The notes under the pieces are model-generated. The model was not told where the DNA came from, made no database searches, and was given only the letters and a program-made list of their open reading frames with translations. From Baylisascaris procyonis (lineage: Eukaryota > Nematoda > Chromadorea > Rhabditida > Ascarididae): a stretch of 64,000 bases of DNA. The translations under genes and the position numbers were made by a program. This document shows, piece by piece, positions 36,901 through 50,304 of the stretch (the first letter of the stretch is position 1; each line of letters begins with the position of its first letter). The stretch lies in contig JAZARR010000082.1 in NCBI GenBank assembly GCA_037389465.1, positions 3,212,501 through 3,276,500 of the forward strand, given 5' to 3'.

Positions 36901-37559
36901 CACAATCAAAAGCTAAACAATAAAACAATCGTGAATGTGGGAATGATTATGTGGAAATAAACCGTTTGAAAGTGTCACATAAATAACGCCGAATGAGAAC
37001 GCATATAACATGTATTACACCCAATAGAGATCATAGGTTTATTAATAAAAAAAAATACAATGTAATAAAAAGAAAACAACAATTTTTTCTTTTGAAATCT
37101 TACAATAATATACAGCAACATACAAAAGAAATATGCGTCAATCACATTATTCCTTCAACAGCACTTCAACGACCAATAATGAATCTGTGATGATCATTGC
37201 TCTCATATTTTCGATGGCGATCACAACTAAATCCAGCCGAAAAGCTGAAAGCGGACTTTTTTTCCGACTCATAATAGTAAGAAAACTTTGCGGGATTGGA
37301 TTGATATCGGGAAGACGACACCGATATTGAAGATACCGTAATATAAGAACAAGAAGCCCCAATGCAAATCATCTGTTCGTTAGTTGGAGACGAAGACAAC
37401 CAAAACCATAGCAATAAATTTCTTTTCAAAATGTACACAAAGAGGGAACGAGGCCCATGAATTCCCTCACTGCAAATTTTCAAATTTCAACGCAAATTTT
37501 ATATACAACTGCCTTAGGAACGATAACAACTCGGTTGACTTTTCGTATACACGGTAAAG

Positions 37560-40500
37560 TTACTGCTGACTCGGAAATGGAGCGACTGCTGGTGGAGGAG
37601 GTACGTTGACCTGTGCAACTGGTGCCAGCTTTTTTTCGCTCATTTGTTGCATCATCAACCAACACGGCGTAAATTTGAAGTCGGGTGGCGGAGGTCGAGC
37701 AGCTGGTTTAAAGTATGGTGGAGCTGCACGTAAACCCCAACGCTTGAACATCGGGTCATTCGCATCGTAAGGTTTACGATCACTCCCCCATAGCTGTGGA
37801 GGTGGACCAGGTTGTTGCGCAGGCTGTGGAACCGGTTGCGAGGCTGCATGTTGATATACACCTATAAACAGCGAAACTAAGAAAAATATTTCTGAAATGC
37901 AACATGCTACATTGCGAATGACTACGAATAAGATTAACTCATGAGATGTATGGGCATGGATCAAGGCCACAATTAAAAATTTTCTTTCATGAAGACCGCC
38001 AGGCCTTTTTCAACTGGAAAATTGTTCGCGATTTATAGGAATTTTGAAATATAAATACGATGCCTTCAAATCATTCGGATTAATTTTTGGATGCAAAACT
38101 GGAACGCGACTGCTTCTGATGGAAAATAAATATTTTAAAGGCAATACGTATTTGAAAATAACTGGATGATCATCTTTTTTTAAGCGATATAAATATTGCA
38201 CTTTAACTCATCATCTCATCTGAAAATTCAAGCACACGTATTTCAAAATGAAGCCGTCTATTATATCGTACAAAAGACAATGCCTCCAAAACCTGCAAAA
38301 CCCAACTAATCATTTTTAATCTTTTTTTTTTCCTTTCTCAAGTGAAAAATAATGCCTGCTTCTGTTTTATGAATTATTCCATTCAGCTGTCAACCTTGCA
38401 CGCCAAAAAAGACTAACAATGAAAGCACTAAGAATGCCTACCTTCACTTCCGAAGCTTTCAGACTGCTGACCACCAATGAGTACCTGCTCCGCCACTTGC
38501 GCCATTTTCTTCATAGTTTCGGCCATATGCGATGCATCGAACGTTTCTTTAAACACACCACATTTAAGCAGAAAGAAAGCAGGCAAACATGACACCCAAT
38601 TGGGGCAGTGGAAATCAAGAAAAAATTCAAGTGCCACCAATGGCGCAAATCGGAAACGACGAAAAGATATCATTGAAAATTACATGTTCTTATCCTTCAA
38701 AGTGAACAATATAAACAGCAATATAAGAGTTATGAACTCATGTTAAAACTTTTTATTGATATATGAAACTAGATATATCCATAAGATTACGAATTTTCTT
38801 CAAATTTTACAAGCGTTTGTCAAGAGAGGAGCAAGATTATAATCAACTGGCTACCTGTCTTTTCCTCCTCCTCTCCACCCCCACCCCTCCAAACCCTTTC
38901 TCCAACCCAAAAAAAATTGTGACTTTAACAACAATAAGCCTTATGATTTTCTCAGGCTATTTTATTCACTCCTACAATTAGTATTCATTTGCTTTCAATT
39001 GATGATGAAGTAAATTCAAATATACCCTCAGAGAGTTTTGCATCGGTAATGAGATCTTGTGCTGCCGCAGCATTTGCTTGTCGCATTTGTTGTTCCTTTT
39101 GAATTGCAGCTTGATGGTGTGCTAAATACGATTGCTGATGTTGTGCATATGCGGCCGCTTGTGCTGCTGCTTCCGCTGTAAATAAAAACTTTTGTATTAT
39201 TGTAAAGTATTATTTACTTCAAAAACAGTCACTCTTCTTTTAAAAATTTGATAGCTTCTGAATGGTAAGACTCCTTTAACAAACGCTCCCAACTGAACAA
39301 GAAGTCAACAACGGCTTTGCTGTTAGAGTTCAATTTTGTAAACGCTTCAATTAATAAGGCTTTATGTTTACATTCCGATTATGTCTGAATGTGTCAATAA
39401 TCAATCGAATCGATCACGGTAAACAGTGAGAGAATATCACCTATGCAAATTAGGTTATACGCTGCACACTAGCAACAAACCTGCATCATATTTCATAAGT
39501 GGCGGTGAGCAGGAATTTAAGATAGTATTTACTAAGAAGCACTGTTCTAAAATGTGACAAACCCGATAGCCCACTTCTCATTACAATGGGAATACCCGTG
39601 GCGCAAACGTCCGTGGCTCTAAATCTGCGACTGACGTTGAACGCAAACTATTTTGCTAGTGAAATCAGTTCAGTGACCTATCAAATACTAGATTCAATCT
39701 CAATTCAAATATTCATAAACTCAACTCAACACAAATGATGAGTGTTCATTGCATCCTACTTGCAGATCAATTTTCACAGTCTTCTCGTAAAAATTGCTCA
39801 CTTTTCACTGCACACACATCATTCAAAATTCACCTTCAATTTGTTTCTTTTGTTGTTCTTCCACTTCGAGTTCTTTCTTCCTTTTTGCTTCTGCTGCTTG
39901 AGCTGCCGCAGCTGCTTGAGCTTTAGCTTGAGCTGCTGCCTAAACCAACTTTATAAGTATAATGAAAAATAAGCTATCTGAAACAACTCATCAGAGTTGA
40001 TTTCTAGATGAATTTTCCTATATGCGCACACGAAAGTTCAACACTGTGCTCAATACTCCTAACCCGTACATGTTCCTTCCTCAATTATGCATTCAAAAAC
40101 CTCATTACATCTCCAAAAAAGCGAACTCAAACGAGCAGAAAGGCATCCCAAACAAAACGGTGCAATATCTACTTTGCCACCGCCACTTACCACAGCAACA
40201 AGTTTCGCGAATCCGAAAGGATAAAAAACAGGTGCGGCAAGTGCTCCAACCATTTATGCAAATCCCCTATTTGCTGTACAATATGTGCGAATTATTTGCA
40301 TCGTTTTTCAATGAATTCAACTTTTTTCGAAGTTGATGGATCCATGTGGAAAATGATGAATGTGGCCATTTTTAGGTGTTCATTACACTCAGCAAGTTTT
40401 GCAACTCTAGCTTCGACCTTCAGGTTTAGAGTAACGGAAGGAACGACATAGAGGCAGGCTAATATAAGCGCCAACACAGTGTTCGATAAATGCAAAAATT

Positions 40501-42555
40501 TGAAAGGCGCTTTGAAATAGCTGATAGTGAAAATTCCCTTTTTTTTTCAAATCTTCTAAAAATCAATGATGATAACAATATGCATAGATCAACAGTGAAG
40601 AGAATATGGTTGGAATCTAGCCGATAGTCGGCAATATTTTTGCTCACTCGCCGGACCCCATTTTCTATCATGAAAAATTACTGATCTATTGAACGGTGCT
40701 CTGCATAAAATCTAGCCATCATAAGCCAACCGAAGCCATCTAAGACAAAGATTTTCCATTTTTTCAGAAATGATTACCCTCGCGGAAAAAAATTCAACAA
40801 GCGGAAATTATTTCTGATACCGTCCTAAGCACTTCTGCAAAAATAAAAGACCTGAGCTTCTTGGGCATCAGATTCAGCTTTGGCACGAATCATTTCTCGA
40901 CGTTTGTCCACGTCTCTTTCCCATGCTTCGAATTGTTCCACGTAAGCGATATACGCTTCAGTACCCACCGAATTCCTGCAGAAGAATATTGTCTAATGCT
41001 TAGAGAAGTCGTCCAATGGGAAGGAATTTGAGGGAAGCATCAATACACTGCGTTCTAGCCAAATATGCAGGAAATGGCAGTTGAAGACACACCGCATACA
41101 CCCTCACATAGCATTGACAAGTACGAGATTTGAATTTCCCTATGTCAAGACAGTCTCTAAACGACAGCTGCGGATGGCAAAACAACAGATCGAGAACAAA
41201 GAGATAAATAACAAAACCAAGCGAAAAGAGGGGTCACTGTTTTGGCAAGCGTTTCAAATGAACTAGAAATTGCGAAACATGTTAATACTTCATAAAGAAA
41301 ACAGCAGGAATGAAGAGTTGAGTGATGGGGAATGGGGTAGTAGGGGGACACAGCAGAAACAGCCCGCATTCGGGTTCCATGCTAGAGTCGAATCTATACG
41401 TAAGGTGATCAGAGATCTGAACGTCCAGGATTGGAACCCCGGAATCAAAATATCGCTCAAAAATAGAAAGTTTAATGGTGGTAAAGTGGCTAGTGAAAGG
41501 ATATGACTGAGAAAATGGAGGTTGACACCGCGAATACTCGCAAAATTCTCCGTTCTAGTCGCTCAAACAATACGGTCTCATTTAAACATGGCTGTTTTAA
41601 GGCGTGACTGTTACTGAAATCTTCGTTATTTTAAGCGATAAGACAAAAGAGCCGATTCGCAAATTCTCAGCTCGAGCAATGGCGCTTTTGCCAAGTGGCG
41701 CTGCTGTCGACGATTGTTGATAACAATTTTTAAACTTTTTGACGATGATTGGTAGTGCGCCACCATATAGCTTTTAAATAAAATCACACCGATTCTTCTC
41801 CTTCCATTGTTCGAATTGTGCTTTGTAATCGCGATATTGCTTTTCCAACTCTTCTTCGGGCGATAACTGCAAAAAAGAACAAATTAATGTAACTTACGAA
41901 AAGTAATTCAGTGAGAATTTCAGAAAAAAGAAACTTTGCAGTTCTCTTCTTTCAGAAAAAATGACACTAAATTTAAGAACCAACAAAAGAGGCAATAAAT
42001 ATGTCTAGTTGTTGAAGGTGATGGAAGTGAGGGAAGAGATAAAAGGTGGAAAGCAGAGGGGATAAGGGGAGCAGAGAAGAAGTTTAGATGAATTTCAGCA
42101 AATCCAGATTGCCCAGCAGGCATCAGTTGAAATAAAACGGAAAAAAGACCCCACCAGAAGGAAAAGGAAACATTGCGATTAGTAAATCGTTTCTTTCATA
42201 CTTGGAAATATATGAAGGAGATATATATACCGAATCCTAAGCGGACTAAGTTAAACTTGGTTCTGGTGACGAGTGAACAAGCGGATTTCAATCAAGGTAA
42301 CTAGCCAAACGACGGAACCAGAACAATGTTTGAAGCATCTGCATCCGTTTACGATTTTAGATGGTAATTGGTGCTTGAACTGTATTCAAATCGATGTCAA
42401 TCTCATGCGATATTGCGTAAATGAACATCTCACTATCAATGTAGAACTCAATAATTCGGCAGCATTTTAGATGGACCACCTCAAACAACCGATTTTATTA
42501 AACGTTTTAAAAATAATTCAAACAGAGAAAAATAATCACTGACCCGTTTCGACAT
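37560..42555 (-). CDS. Ala/Gln-rich coiled-coil protein with proline-rich C-terminus, 291 aa (seven exons)
   Basis: Minus-strand exons 42544-42555, 41790-41866, 40852-40975, 39834-39939, 39026-39175, 38442-38546 and 37560-37861 sum to 876 nt. All six joins match in phase (0, 2, 0, 1, 1, 1). The 12-nt first exon (MSKR) is the weakest. Residues 15-25 and 38-48 are two copies of Y-x2-Y-x2-Q-F-E-x-W ([22 protein letters not shown]). A basic/acidic helix follows ([20 protein letters not shown]), then an Ala/Gln-rich coiled coil, a second Ala/Gln region ([20 protein letters not shown]), and from residue 192 a Pro-rich tail ([40 protein letters not shown]). The paired Y/W motif recalls the N-terminal half of YLPM1/ZAP3, but the C-terminal ATPase region of that family is absent and the resemblance is weak. 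Likely nuclear or scaffold-type; the function is unknown. Confidence 0.8.
40189..40490 (-). pseudogene. Nested open frame with one stop in an intron of the Ala/Gln/Pro-rich gene
   Basis: Within the intron 39940-40851, on the same strand, a frame stays open for about 100 codons except for one TAA near 40289. It reads [20 protein letters not shown], then [20 protein letters not shown], and after the stop [20 protein letters not shown] and [14 protein letters not shown]. The last codons run into a perfect donor (CTGTG|GTAAGT). There is no ATG at its beginning. It could be a decayed cassette exon, part of a nested gene, or chance. An opposite-strand open frame (40008-40451) covers the same DNA. 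Confidence 0.25.
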
Positions 42556-43826
42556 TGTCTTCAGTAAATCCGACTTCAAATAAAATTCGCTAACATATGC
42601 AATTTAGAAATCTCGCCAACTTCCAACGAGTAAAAAAAACGTCCCACACAGCCGCTAGAAATAACAACTACATTATTATGGACTCGTTCTGTATACATCG
42701 ACGATATGAAACAAGTGTTAAGTGACGGAAATTACGTGTGGAACGTCCATTGTAATTCCCGAAAAGATGTGGAATCTTCGACATCCTCAAAGTCGATACT
42801 GAATTAGATCCTTATTAGCATTAAATTAACTTTCGATTATTCCGGATGCAACAGACTGTGGATACTGAACTCTTTTTTTTTCTTCAAGAATCGGTAAGAA
42901 TATGTGCGGTATTTTACGCTATACTCGTCGTAAGACTGCAATAGCTAAACAAACGAACAATTTTTATTCGAATTCTTCCTGAATTCTCGATTATTTCTGA
43001 AATATTTTGGACGACGAAAAACACGAACATCCATTATTTTGTTGTAAATACTAGATAGGCATCGATTAGAGATGAACGTTCGTTTTATAAGCACATCTAA
43101 TATTTATATCGGCGTCAATATATGTGATATTTTACCATAGAACTTATAGTTTTTTATGCAGAATTTGTTAATCCAATATTACTTGTGCCTACGTAACGTA
43201 TTCTTATTCATGATAATAATATCTAATATTCGTAAAATCTTTTGTGACTTCAATTAGGGGTGCAAGACTTAGATGCTGACATTTATTAACGCTGTTTCAT
43301 TGCGTCTCTAATCATATTTCTTAATAGTATCGTATTCACGTAATCGTTGTGAGATTTTAGATTCTCTGTAACAGCGCTATATACAATTGATTATGAATAT
43401 ATCTATAACAATGCACTAGAGTTATGAAATAGAAAAAAAAAATATGAGGGAATCTCATATGTAAATCTCTTTGAAAAATTTTTCTTCTGTTAATATTACA
43501 TCTTCTCAACGAAATCGTCGTTATATTGTAATTGTTTACGAACAACAAATCAACTAATCGATAGGCAATTAGAAAAGAATATTGCTGCGAATTATAATAA
43601 ATGAAGAACGGTGATTTTTAGTGATATAAGTAGAAGGCGATTTCAATTAAGATTGTGCTACTAGAATAGATAAAAATTGGAGTGTTACAATTCTAGTATT
43701 TCTTTTAACGATTTAAATCCATTCCTGATCCTATTGCTATCGTCGATGCTGATCTCGGTTCTAATCGCCACAATAATTACGCTCAAATTTAATCCAACCC
43801 CATTTTTTTGTTCTTATTTCAAGGAG

Positions 43827-43907
43827 TTTTCCCGAAAAAAATACTTGAAAATTATCGCTTCGGTGGTGGAAAAAAAAGGTGGTTCGAAGAGGAGAAAGAA
43901 AAAGTGA
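43827..43907 (+). CDS. Possible basic terminal exon
   Basis: After an acceptor-like TCTTATTTCAAG the frame reads EFSRKKYLKIIASVVEKKGG, then SKRRKKK, and stops at 43905-43907. The upstream part of the same frame (from 43677, no ATG) contains a hydrophobic stretch ILLLSSMLISVLIATIITL. It could be a small membrane protein with a basic tail or just the last exon of a nuclear protein. A-rich codons make a chance origin plausible. Confidence 0.2.
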   Translation, partial: FSRKKYLKIIASVVEKKGGSKRRKKK

Positions 43908-44479
43908 AGACAAGTAAATTATTTGACGAGAATATAGTAATGCGTTGAAGTGACACTTTGGCAACATATTTGTGCATGTGTGTACATTATGCATTTGGAA
44001 CGCAATATTTACTGCTTAGGCTTTAATGGCGAACCTATGTCTATTAATGCGAAGTGACGTGGAACAAGCAAACATGCACCAAGCGTTAAGTGCTTATATA
44101 TCTAAAATACTTATTGCAATCGATAAAGAATTGTTTTATGTAAGCGAATGGTGATTGTTGAAAGACTCCGATGCGGAGCCGAATCGGAGAGTGCACAAGG
44201 AGCTGAATTATGGTGAAATCTATACGATTACGATAGGTCGAAAATTTAGTCGTTTTTAGTGGAGATGCTGAAAAATGTTTTATTACAAAGAAGTGATGGT
44301 GATGAATTGAAATAACTTTTAGGAATTTATTTTGCTTTTTTTGAATTCTATCAAAAATTTTTGCACATTTTTCACCTTCCTAAAATTCCCTATATTTTCG
44401 CATTTCCATACTTCGTTATTTACTTACATATATTTCATTTACATAAGTATATTGTGTTAGCGTCAAGTTCGCGCCCATA

Positions 44480-44600
44480 TAGGAGTATGTCTGTCTGTCT
44501 TAAGCTTAGGAATGTGGCCTTCCGTCGGTCTGTCTGAAGCTTTGGAACGTCTGTCTGAGGCTTCGGAATATGTCTGTCTGCCTGTCTATCTGAAGCTTCG
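44480..44600. repeat. TCTG-based minisatellite
   Basis: Units built from GTCTGTCTGAAGCTTCGGAA recur three to four times with variation (AAGCTTAGGAATG, AAGCTTTGGAACG, GAGGCTTCGGAATAT). It runs directly into a copy of the dispersed repeat core (GAGCTGCAAAATTTGATAG near 44630). Confidence 0.75.
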
Positions 44601-45829
44601 ACCAATGTAAAAATAAAAATGGAGCTGCAAAATTTGATAGATACAGTTTTTCTCTTCAATATCATTTTTCACTAAATCCATCGACTCTGGAAGAAGTATA
44701 GGCATTTAAATATGCCAAAAAATTTGGATGCGTCATACAATGGTCAAACCTTGCCGTCATTTTAAGACTATAGAGTCATAGGTAAATCCTTCTTTTATTG
44801 AAGTTTTATATGAATAATTGGATCAATTGAAATATTAATGCGTTATTTTCGATGTATAATTTTTCTTAATAAATACTGAAATTATTTAATAAAATAAGCG
44901 CAATTCAAAAGCATCTATTATGAAAGCTTTTCTCACATGTTGTTTTACCGTTTATCGAAATATTTCGAAAAAATTGCTGTGTGAAAGTACAGTGTGACAA
45001 TTTTGCAAGTATATCTTTATGTATGTATCTGTAGGTGTTCGTCTCTGTAATAGTTTCAACTCAAGAATCAAAGGAACTCCAGCTACAAAATACAATAGAC
45101 GTTATATATGTCAATGTAAGACTTAGAAAATTGGAGAGATATAATGCGCCACCGTACGCTAATTAAACTGCACAAAATATGCATCAACTTATCTGTATTA
45201 TATTTCATGGTATTTCAAACGCTTCGAAGAAGATAACTTTTATATGCAAGTGCAAAAAATTTTTTCTGCATTACGCACTTTCTAGATTTTCATTGAAGAC
45301 GATTTAAATCATACCAACGTGAGTCATTTGTAGAAGATTTGTTTGCACGATAAAATCAGTTGAAATTTGAAAGCACTATTTTGTAAATTTCAATTTTTGA
45401 TAACTTATGAAATTGTTTGATGAGTTAAGTAAAAGGCGAAAGGTATGTTTTTCCGATTTTGGCGAGTTTTTCCATTTTTTTTCTGCAAGATTTTCTAAAT
45501 TCCCAAAAATTTCCATATTTTAAAATTCTAATTTGTATACCCTTTTGATGGTTTTCTACTTAAGATTTCCACTGATATTTTTTTAGTGTATGGGATATTC
45601 TTATAAACAACCGCTCTTTTATCCGCTCGATTTGAAATGCAAAACTCGGTGTTCCATTCATTGAATGCGGCTATTCGATTACGAAATTTTCTATTCCTAC
45701 TCGGTCAGAACATTTTTACGAATGTATCTTGATCTAGAAAACGTATTCCGAACATCTATAGCACTGCACCATTCCTGTCAGAATCCTTCTGCTCGTTCCC
45801 GGTAACGTATAACGAGGCATATTTTATGC

Positions 45830-45832
<3 letters not shown>

Positions 45833-45892
<60 letters not shown>
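45833..45892. repeat. (TA)n microsatellite
   Basis: About 60 bp of TA directly beside the GC-rich patch at 45.9-46.2 kb. Confidence 0.95.
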
Positions 45893-45893
<1 letters not shown>

Positions 45894-45897
45894 TAAA

Positions 45898-46233
45898 CTA
45901 GTATAGATGGAATGCGATGTAGAAGAGGGTGAATGTTTTAGATTGAATGGCGCCGCCCGAGGGAGTGGACAGCGTCGATGTGCATCGTGCTCGTTGCTGC
46001 TTCTGACTCGAATCGTCACCCATAACGGTGACGACGTCTTGGCCCCAAACGGCTGTCATCAGTAGCCCTGCTCTTACATCCACTAACCACGCATATACGC
46101 ATTGATTTTCGCTTCTCGCGCGTGCCTCTCGCGCGCGTTTTTTAGACACCCCCCGTGAAGCTGAATGCGGTACGCGCTTTCCTCTTGCCTCTTCATGTTG
46201 TGCTAAATGCGACAGCGCCTTCTCAGCCAACAT
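45898..46233 (-). CDS. GC-rich patch with a candidate coding exon
   Basis: About 300 bp of clearly higher GC than its surroundings, with CG-rich runs (CGCGCGTGCC, CGCGCGCG). On the minus strand it is open from an ATG at 46233: MLAEKALSHLAQHEEARGKR, then VPHSASRGVSKKRAREARAR and SENQCVYAWLVDVRAGLLMT. GT sites such as GAT|GTAAGA near 46084 could end an exon. High GC itself lengthens chance open frames, so coding is not proven. It could equally be a promoter or first-exon region. No family recognised. Confidence 0.3.
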   Translation of the reverse strand: MLAEKALSHLAQHEEARGKRVPHSASRGVSKKRAREARARSENQCVYAWLVDVRAGLLMTAVWGQDVVTVMGDDSSQKQQRARCTSTLSTPSGGAIQSKTFTLFYIAFHLY

Positions 46234-49200
46234 TTGCAACTACGTCTCATTCTATCCGTTGATGTTGAAGTTTATCGTGAATACTTTACGCTATTTTTTT
46301 TTTAATATGCTTTCCACGTTTTGACTGAGTGAATCGTATGCATACAATTTGTAGCACAAAACGAATTAGTTCACTTTTTTTTAAATGTTGAAAGTGTCCT
46401 CAAAAAATAATAGCCACATTGCTAACAATATCTTTTGATTATATAGACAGTTTGTGTTTTTGTATTTTCCATTTGTATCTCGTTAATAGTTTTATCCATC
46501 ATTAAATATTTAAAAAATAAGATTTATTGTAATATCTAGATTATATTTTTCGATGCGTTGATGAAATGATCGAGTGGCCCATTGATTTTTTGCAGTTTTA
46601 GTAGTGACTATCAAATATATTCTCCAACACTTTATTAGTGCTTTAATTTATGGCATCAGTGGGTAAAGTTGTGTCGTTTTTTCTCTCTGCAATTAGTAAC
46701 ACTCCCCCCCCTCCATCCCTCCGTCCTCCCCCTCGTTTCACCCAACCCCTCCTTTTTCTTTCATCCTCTTCTCCTTCCGCTTGACCATCGCTATTATCTA
46801 TTGTCTACAACCTACTTTCTTGGCCCATATTTTAATCTTGCTTGAATTTTCGTCACTCGAAATTGATAGAATAATGGCACTTGAAGTAGATTCAGGAGCA
46901 AGTTGAACAGCTGTTATTCGTCAGTGCTGCTTTTTCCTTTTTGAATAAACTCTTCAAATTAGCGTACTATAAATTAAGGGTCCTATAACTTGCGATATAC
47001 CTATTTCTAAATCGCTGTAATTCTTTTCGTTTTATTTAAGAAAGTTACTGCAGCAATTCACTGGTTTGCTTCGATGAGTTCGTTTTTTTTTTTGAGTAAA
47101 ACGATGTACTTTTTCTTTTCACAACTTCATTACCCTATAAAAATAATTTTTGAAAAATTTTCCCCGCAAGCGATCAAAAACATTCAAACATTTTAGTCGA
47201 AATAAGTGAGCTAAAAAAACACTCGCATTCTATAAGTGCTATTGATTATTTGAAGTAGATATTTTGTAAACTTCAAATTTTGAGCGTAAATTTGGAATGT
47301 TGCCATTAAATTTTTATCAATTTGCGATAAAAAAATCGTCTTCTTTAACGCGTCAAATTCAAATATTCAGAATATATTTCATCAACCGAAAAATAGAAGT
47401 TGACACATATTTTTGGATGAATTATTTAAAAACTCCTAATTATACAACGAAGCAGTTTCATGATTCGCTAACAAATACCAAAATATGCGAAGTAAGATCT
47501 TCACTTCACTTGGCCGGATCTTTAAAAAAAAAAATGTGTTTGCGATCCTAGCTGAATAAAGTGAAAGTCTGGCCATTAACTCTATTCAAAAGTAATTAAG
47601 CAATGTGCAAGGTAGTACAGGAAATCATGCTGCGGTAATATTATAAATGCCTAATTTCATAGCTACAGCTGCAATGCTTGTTGAAGTGACACTATCGGAC
47701 GCACAAACAGACACAAACATACACATACATATACGTAGATATGACCTCATTTTGTTTCCCGAAAGCGTATAATAAGCGTTTAATGAAGCGATTTTCACGA
47801 GCAATATTTGTAGTCAGATTATTTCATCGCAGAAGAGTGCTGTTCGATGTTTACAGCACCATATGTGCATTCGCGACGATGAATGTGCAAAATGCTATTA
47901 CCAATAATTATTGTGCTTCAACACTATGGCTATAGTATGCCTTTGTAAAATGACCGTTTAGTGGAAATTGGAATATCTATATTCCATATTTTTAATTAAA
48001 GCCTGCTGCATATTGTATATAAATTGTAAATTGTAACATTGAGACTGAAGGAAGGCGATGAAAAGAGCAAAGAAGTTTTTCACGTTGAATAGGAGAGCGG
48101 AAGAAGAGGAGTCGAAAGCTTTAAAAAAAAAATGAAACTCTAGGAGTCTTATTGTTGTATGAAGCAAAAAGTTGGTATTTTTTAAGCTAAGGCTTCAATA
48201 AACTTTCGATTAAAATATTTAGACGGAAATTCTCATTTTATTCATCAAATTTTATCAAAAGGTTTTTTTCTCAGCTATTCATTTTTTTTTTAAATCTCTA
48301 TTAAAGTTGCTCGATATGAATTGTTTGCAATATATAGGTTCAAATCTTTCCCTTATAGTACTTTGATTTTGATATATCACCGTTCAAAACTTTAAGCAAT
48401 GGGGGGGGGGGGGAAGGGATGCATCAGAATGTATTCGTCATCCTCAACAATTTTGACTATGCGAACAGAAGAGAGTCCATAAATTTGAGGAAAGAAAAGA
48501 AAAAGTAGTAAAAAAATAGTATAGGACCGTTTCTTCAGATGAATCTATGCATTCCTAAAGGCTTATCCATCGAAAATCGCTTCTATGACAAGCATTGAGA
48601 TTGCGCTGTACTTTAGAAATTTGGCATCCATCTTTCAGATAACTTCATAGCATAAGAGCACCTTTTCTTCCGTGGCGCTTTCCTTCAAATGATGCCTAGG
48701 TCATCTGTCATAGGTGTCATATTTTAGGTGGGTTTTTTTTGGGGAGGGGGGAGGGGTGGGGGGAGGGGGGACAAGAGGGGATGAGAAAGGAGGGCATCTT
48801 TCTCTTTCTTACTTCTTCCCTTCTTCCCTGCCTTTTTCCAAATATACCTACATCGTTGTATGGGTAATAAAACATTCATTCGCAATGCCAAATTTGAGTT
48901 GTCGGCCATTGTTTCGAAGCATTGAATACTCATCACTCGGGTAATTTTTCACTCGCAAATAATTCCAAATTTGCCTTATTACAATTCCAAATGGAAAATT
49001 CACATCTAATCAGTGTTTCACGTCAATTGAATGTCAATGTTGATCAATCGTTTGAAGTGATTTTCATTATCGTATTTTTTCATTAAGTATGAATATTTTC
49101 TTGGCTAATTGTTGTTCTAAGTGAAAGATAGTAATTTTTTTTTAAGTTATTTATGCTCATTATTATTAATATTCGTTATTAGAAAATCTCATTGCTATTT

Positions 49201-50304
49201 TTTTTTCAAATTTGCATATGAATTTTTAATGTAATTGTTAATATTTATTGCTATTCAATTTATAGTTATAAAAGAAGTTCAAAAATTTACCCAACATTGT
49301 CCCAAATTTTTACTTCCTTGCTTCATTGACCTGAATAGAGCACTACCATCTCTTATAGCTTCATGCCATTGCATCCTGAAAAGTATAAATTTTCTCTCGA
49401 GTGAACAGTTTCCCTTCGATATAAGCCCCCCCCCTATTGAAAATGCTAATTTTAAAGATCGAGGAATTTTCCACTTCATGGATTACTTCTAGTTGGCAAT
49501 AATAAGATTGGTGGTATCTTCTCGTAGTCGCCTTCTAAATTCGATATGCTTGACCAACATTTCATCCTATCTTGCTTCCTCGGCTACTTTCTTCATTGTC
49601 TCATCTTTTGAAGGGAGTAGTCGAATTTTGTAATTTTCAATTTCTTCTATGCAATCAGAAAATCCTGTATGAGATTCGAAAAAAAAAAAAGATTTTAGTA
49701 CTATCACAGACTCGAAAAATTTTGAAAATATTCTTAAGAAAGTTATCTAAAAGTCAAAAATTTTCAAACCCTAAAAAAGTTTGATTATAATGAGATTTAG
49801 CCAACAGTTGTTAAATAGAAATCAAAACATTTCAAATGAGAGGAATGGGTGTAGTTATAAATAAAATGATGAACGGTTTTCCATGCTTAACTTTAATCCC
49901 ATATTTAGATAAATTTTTAGTTATCAATGCGTTTATAGTTTCTGATATATTTTATGACACAATGGGTATTTTCTTTAATTTTTGAACGTTACGATGAAGG
50001 GTTTTTGCCCAGCAATAATATTTATTTAGTTTATTAGCTTTAAAATAGATTTTTTAATGTGAGATTTTCAACTATAATATATTTACAAAGATATTATCAA
50101 AAAAGATGAAAAATTGCACCATCTAAAGATTTTTGATTGCTCATTTAATATGAACAAATCGGGCGGAAATAGATCAGGAATCATTTATTATCGAAACATT
50201 GAATTTATGCAAATTTTAAATTTATTCTTATCAGGGACAAATCTAAACGAGAAAAGTTAATGAACAAGAACACTGAAAAATACCTGAGAGATGGGAACGC
50301 TTAT

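Larger units (their letters stand above)
35794..37559. other. Between the MGME1 homologue and the Ala/Gln/Pro-rich gene; weak exons only
   Basis: Apart from the candidate exon at 36459-36619, a plus-strand open stretch after GAAGTTGCAG at about 36021 runs 46 codons (NSNERWARNDFKVEIAEATI, then TALYHSSPCHRYGSISPQS) to a TAA near 36161, in locally higher GC. Its strand and partner exons are unknown. A B-box-like GAGTTCAAGCC occurs near 36880. Confidence 0.3.
42556..45832. other. Upstream of the Ala/Gln/Pro-rich gene; no supported gene
   Basis: The promoter of the minus-strand gene should lie just beyond 42555, but no element is recognisable. One possible plus-strand terminal exon near 43827-43907, a TCTG minisatellite at 44480-44600 and repeat copies near 44600 and 45050 are the only structures seen. 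Confidence 0.35.

Noticed and set aside
40008..40451. The 147-codon plus-strand open frame, longest in the window
   Set aside because: It lies antisense inside an intron of a well-supported minus-strand gene and its peptide shows no domain; about the length expected once per window by chance.
44435..44665. Gln/Thr/Asp-rich minus-strand frame
   Set aside because: It is the translation of the TCTG minisatellite at 44480-44600.
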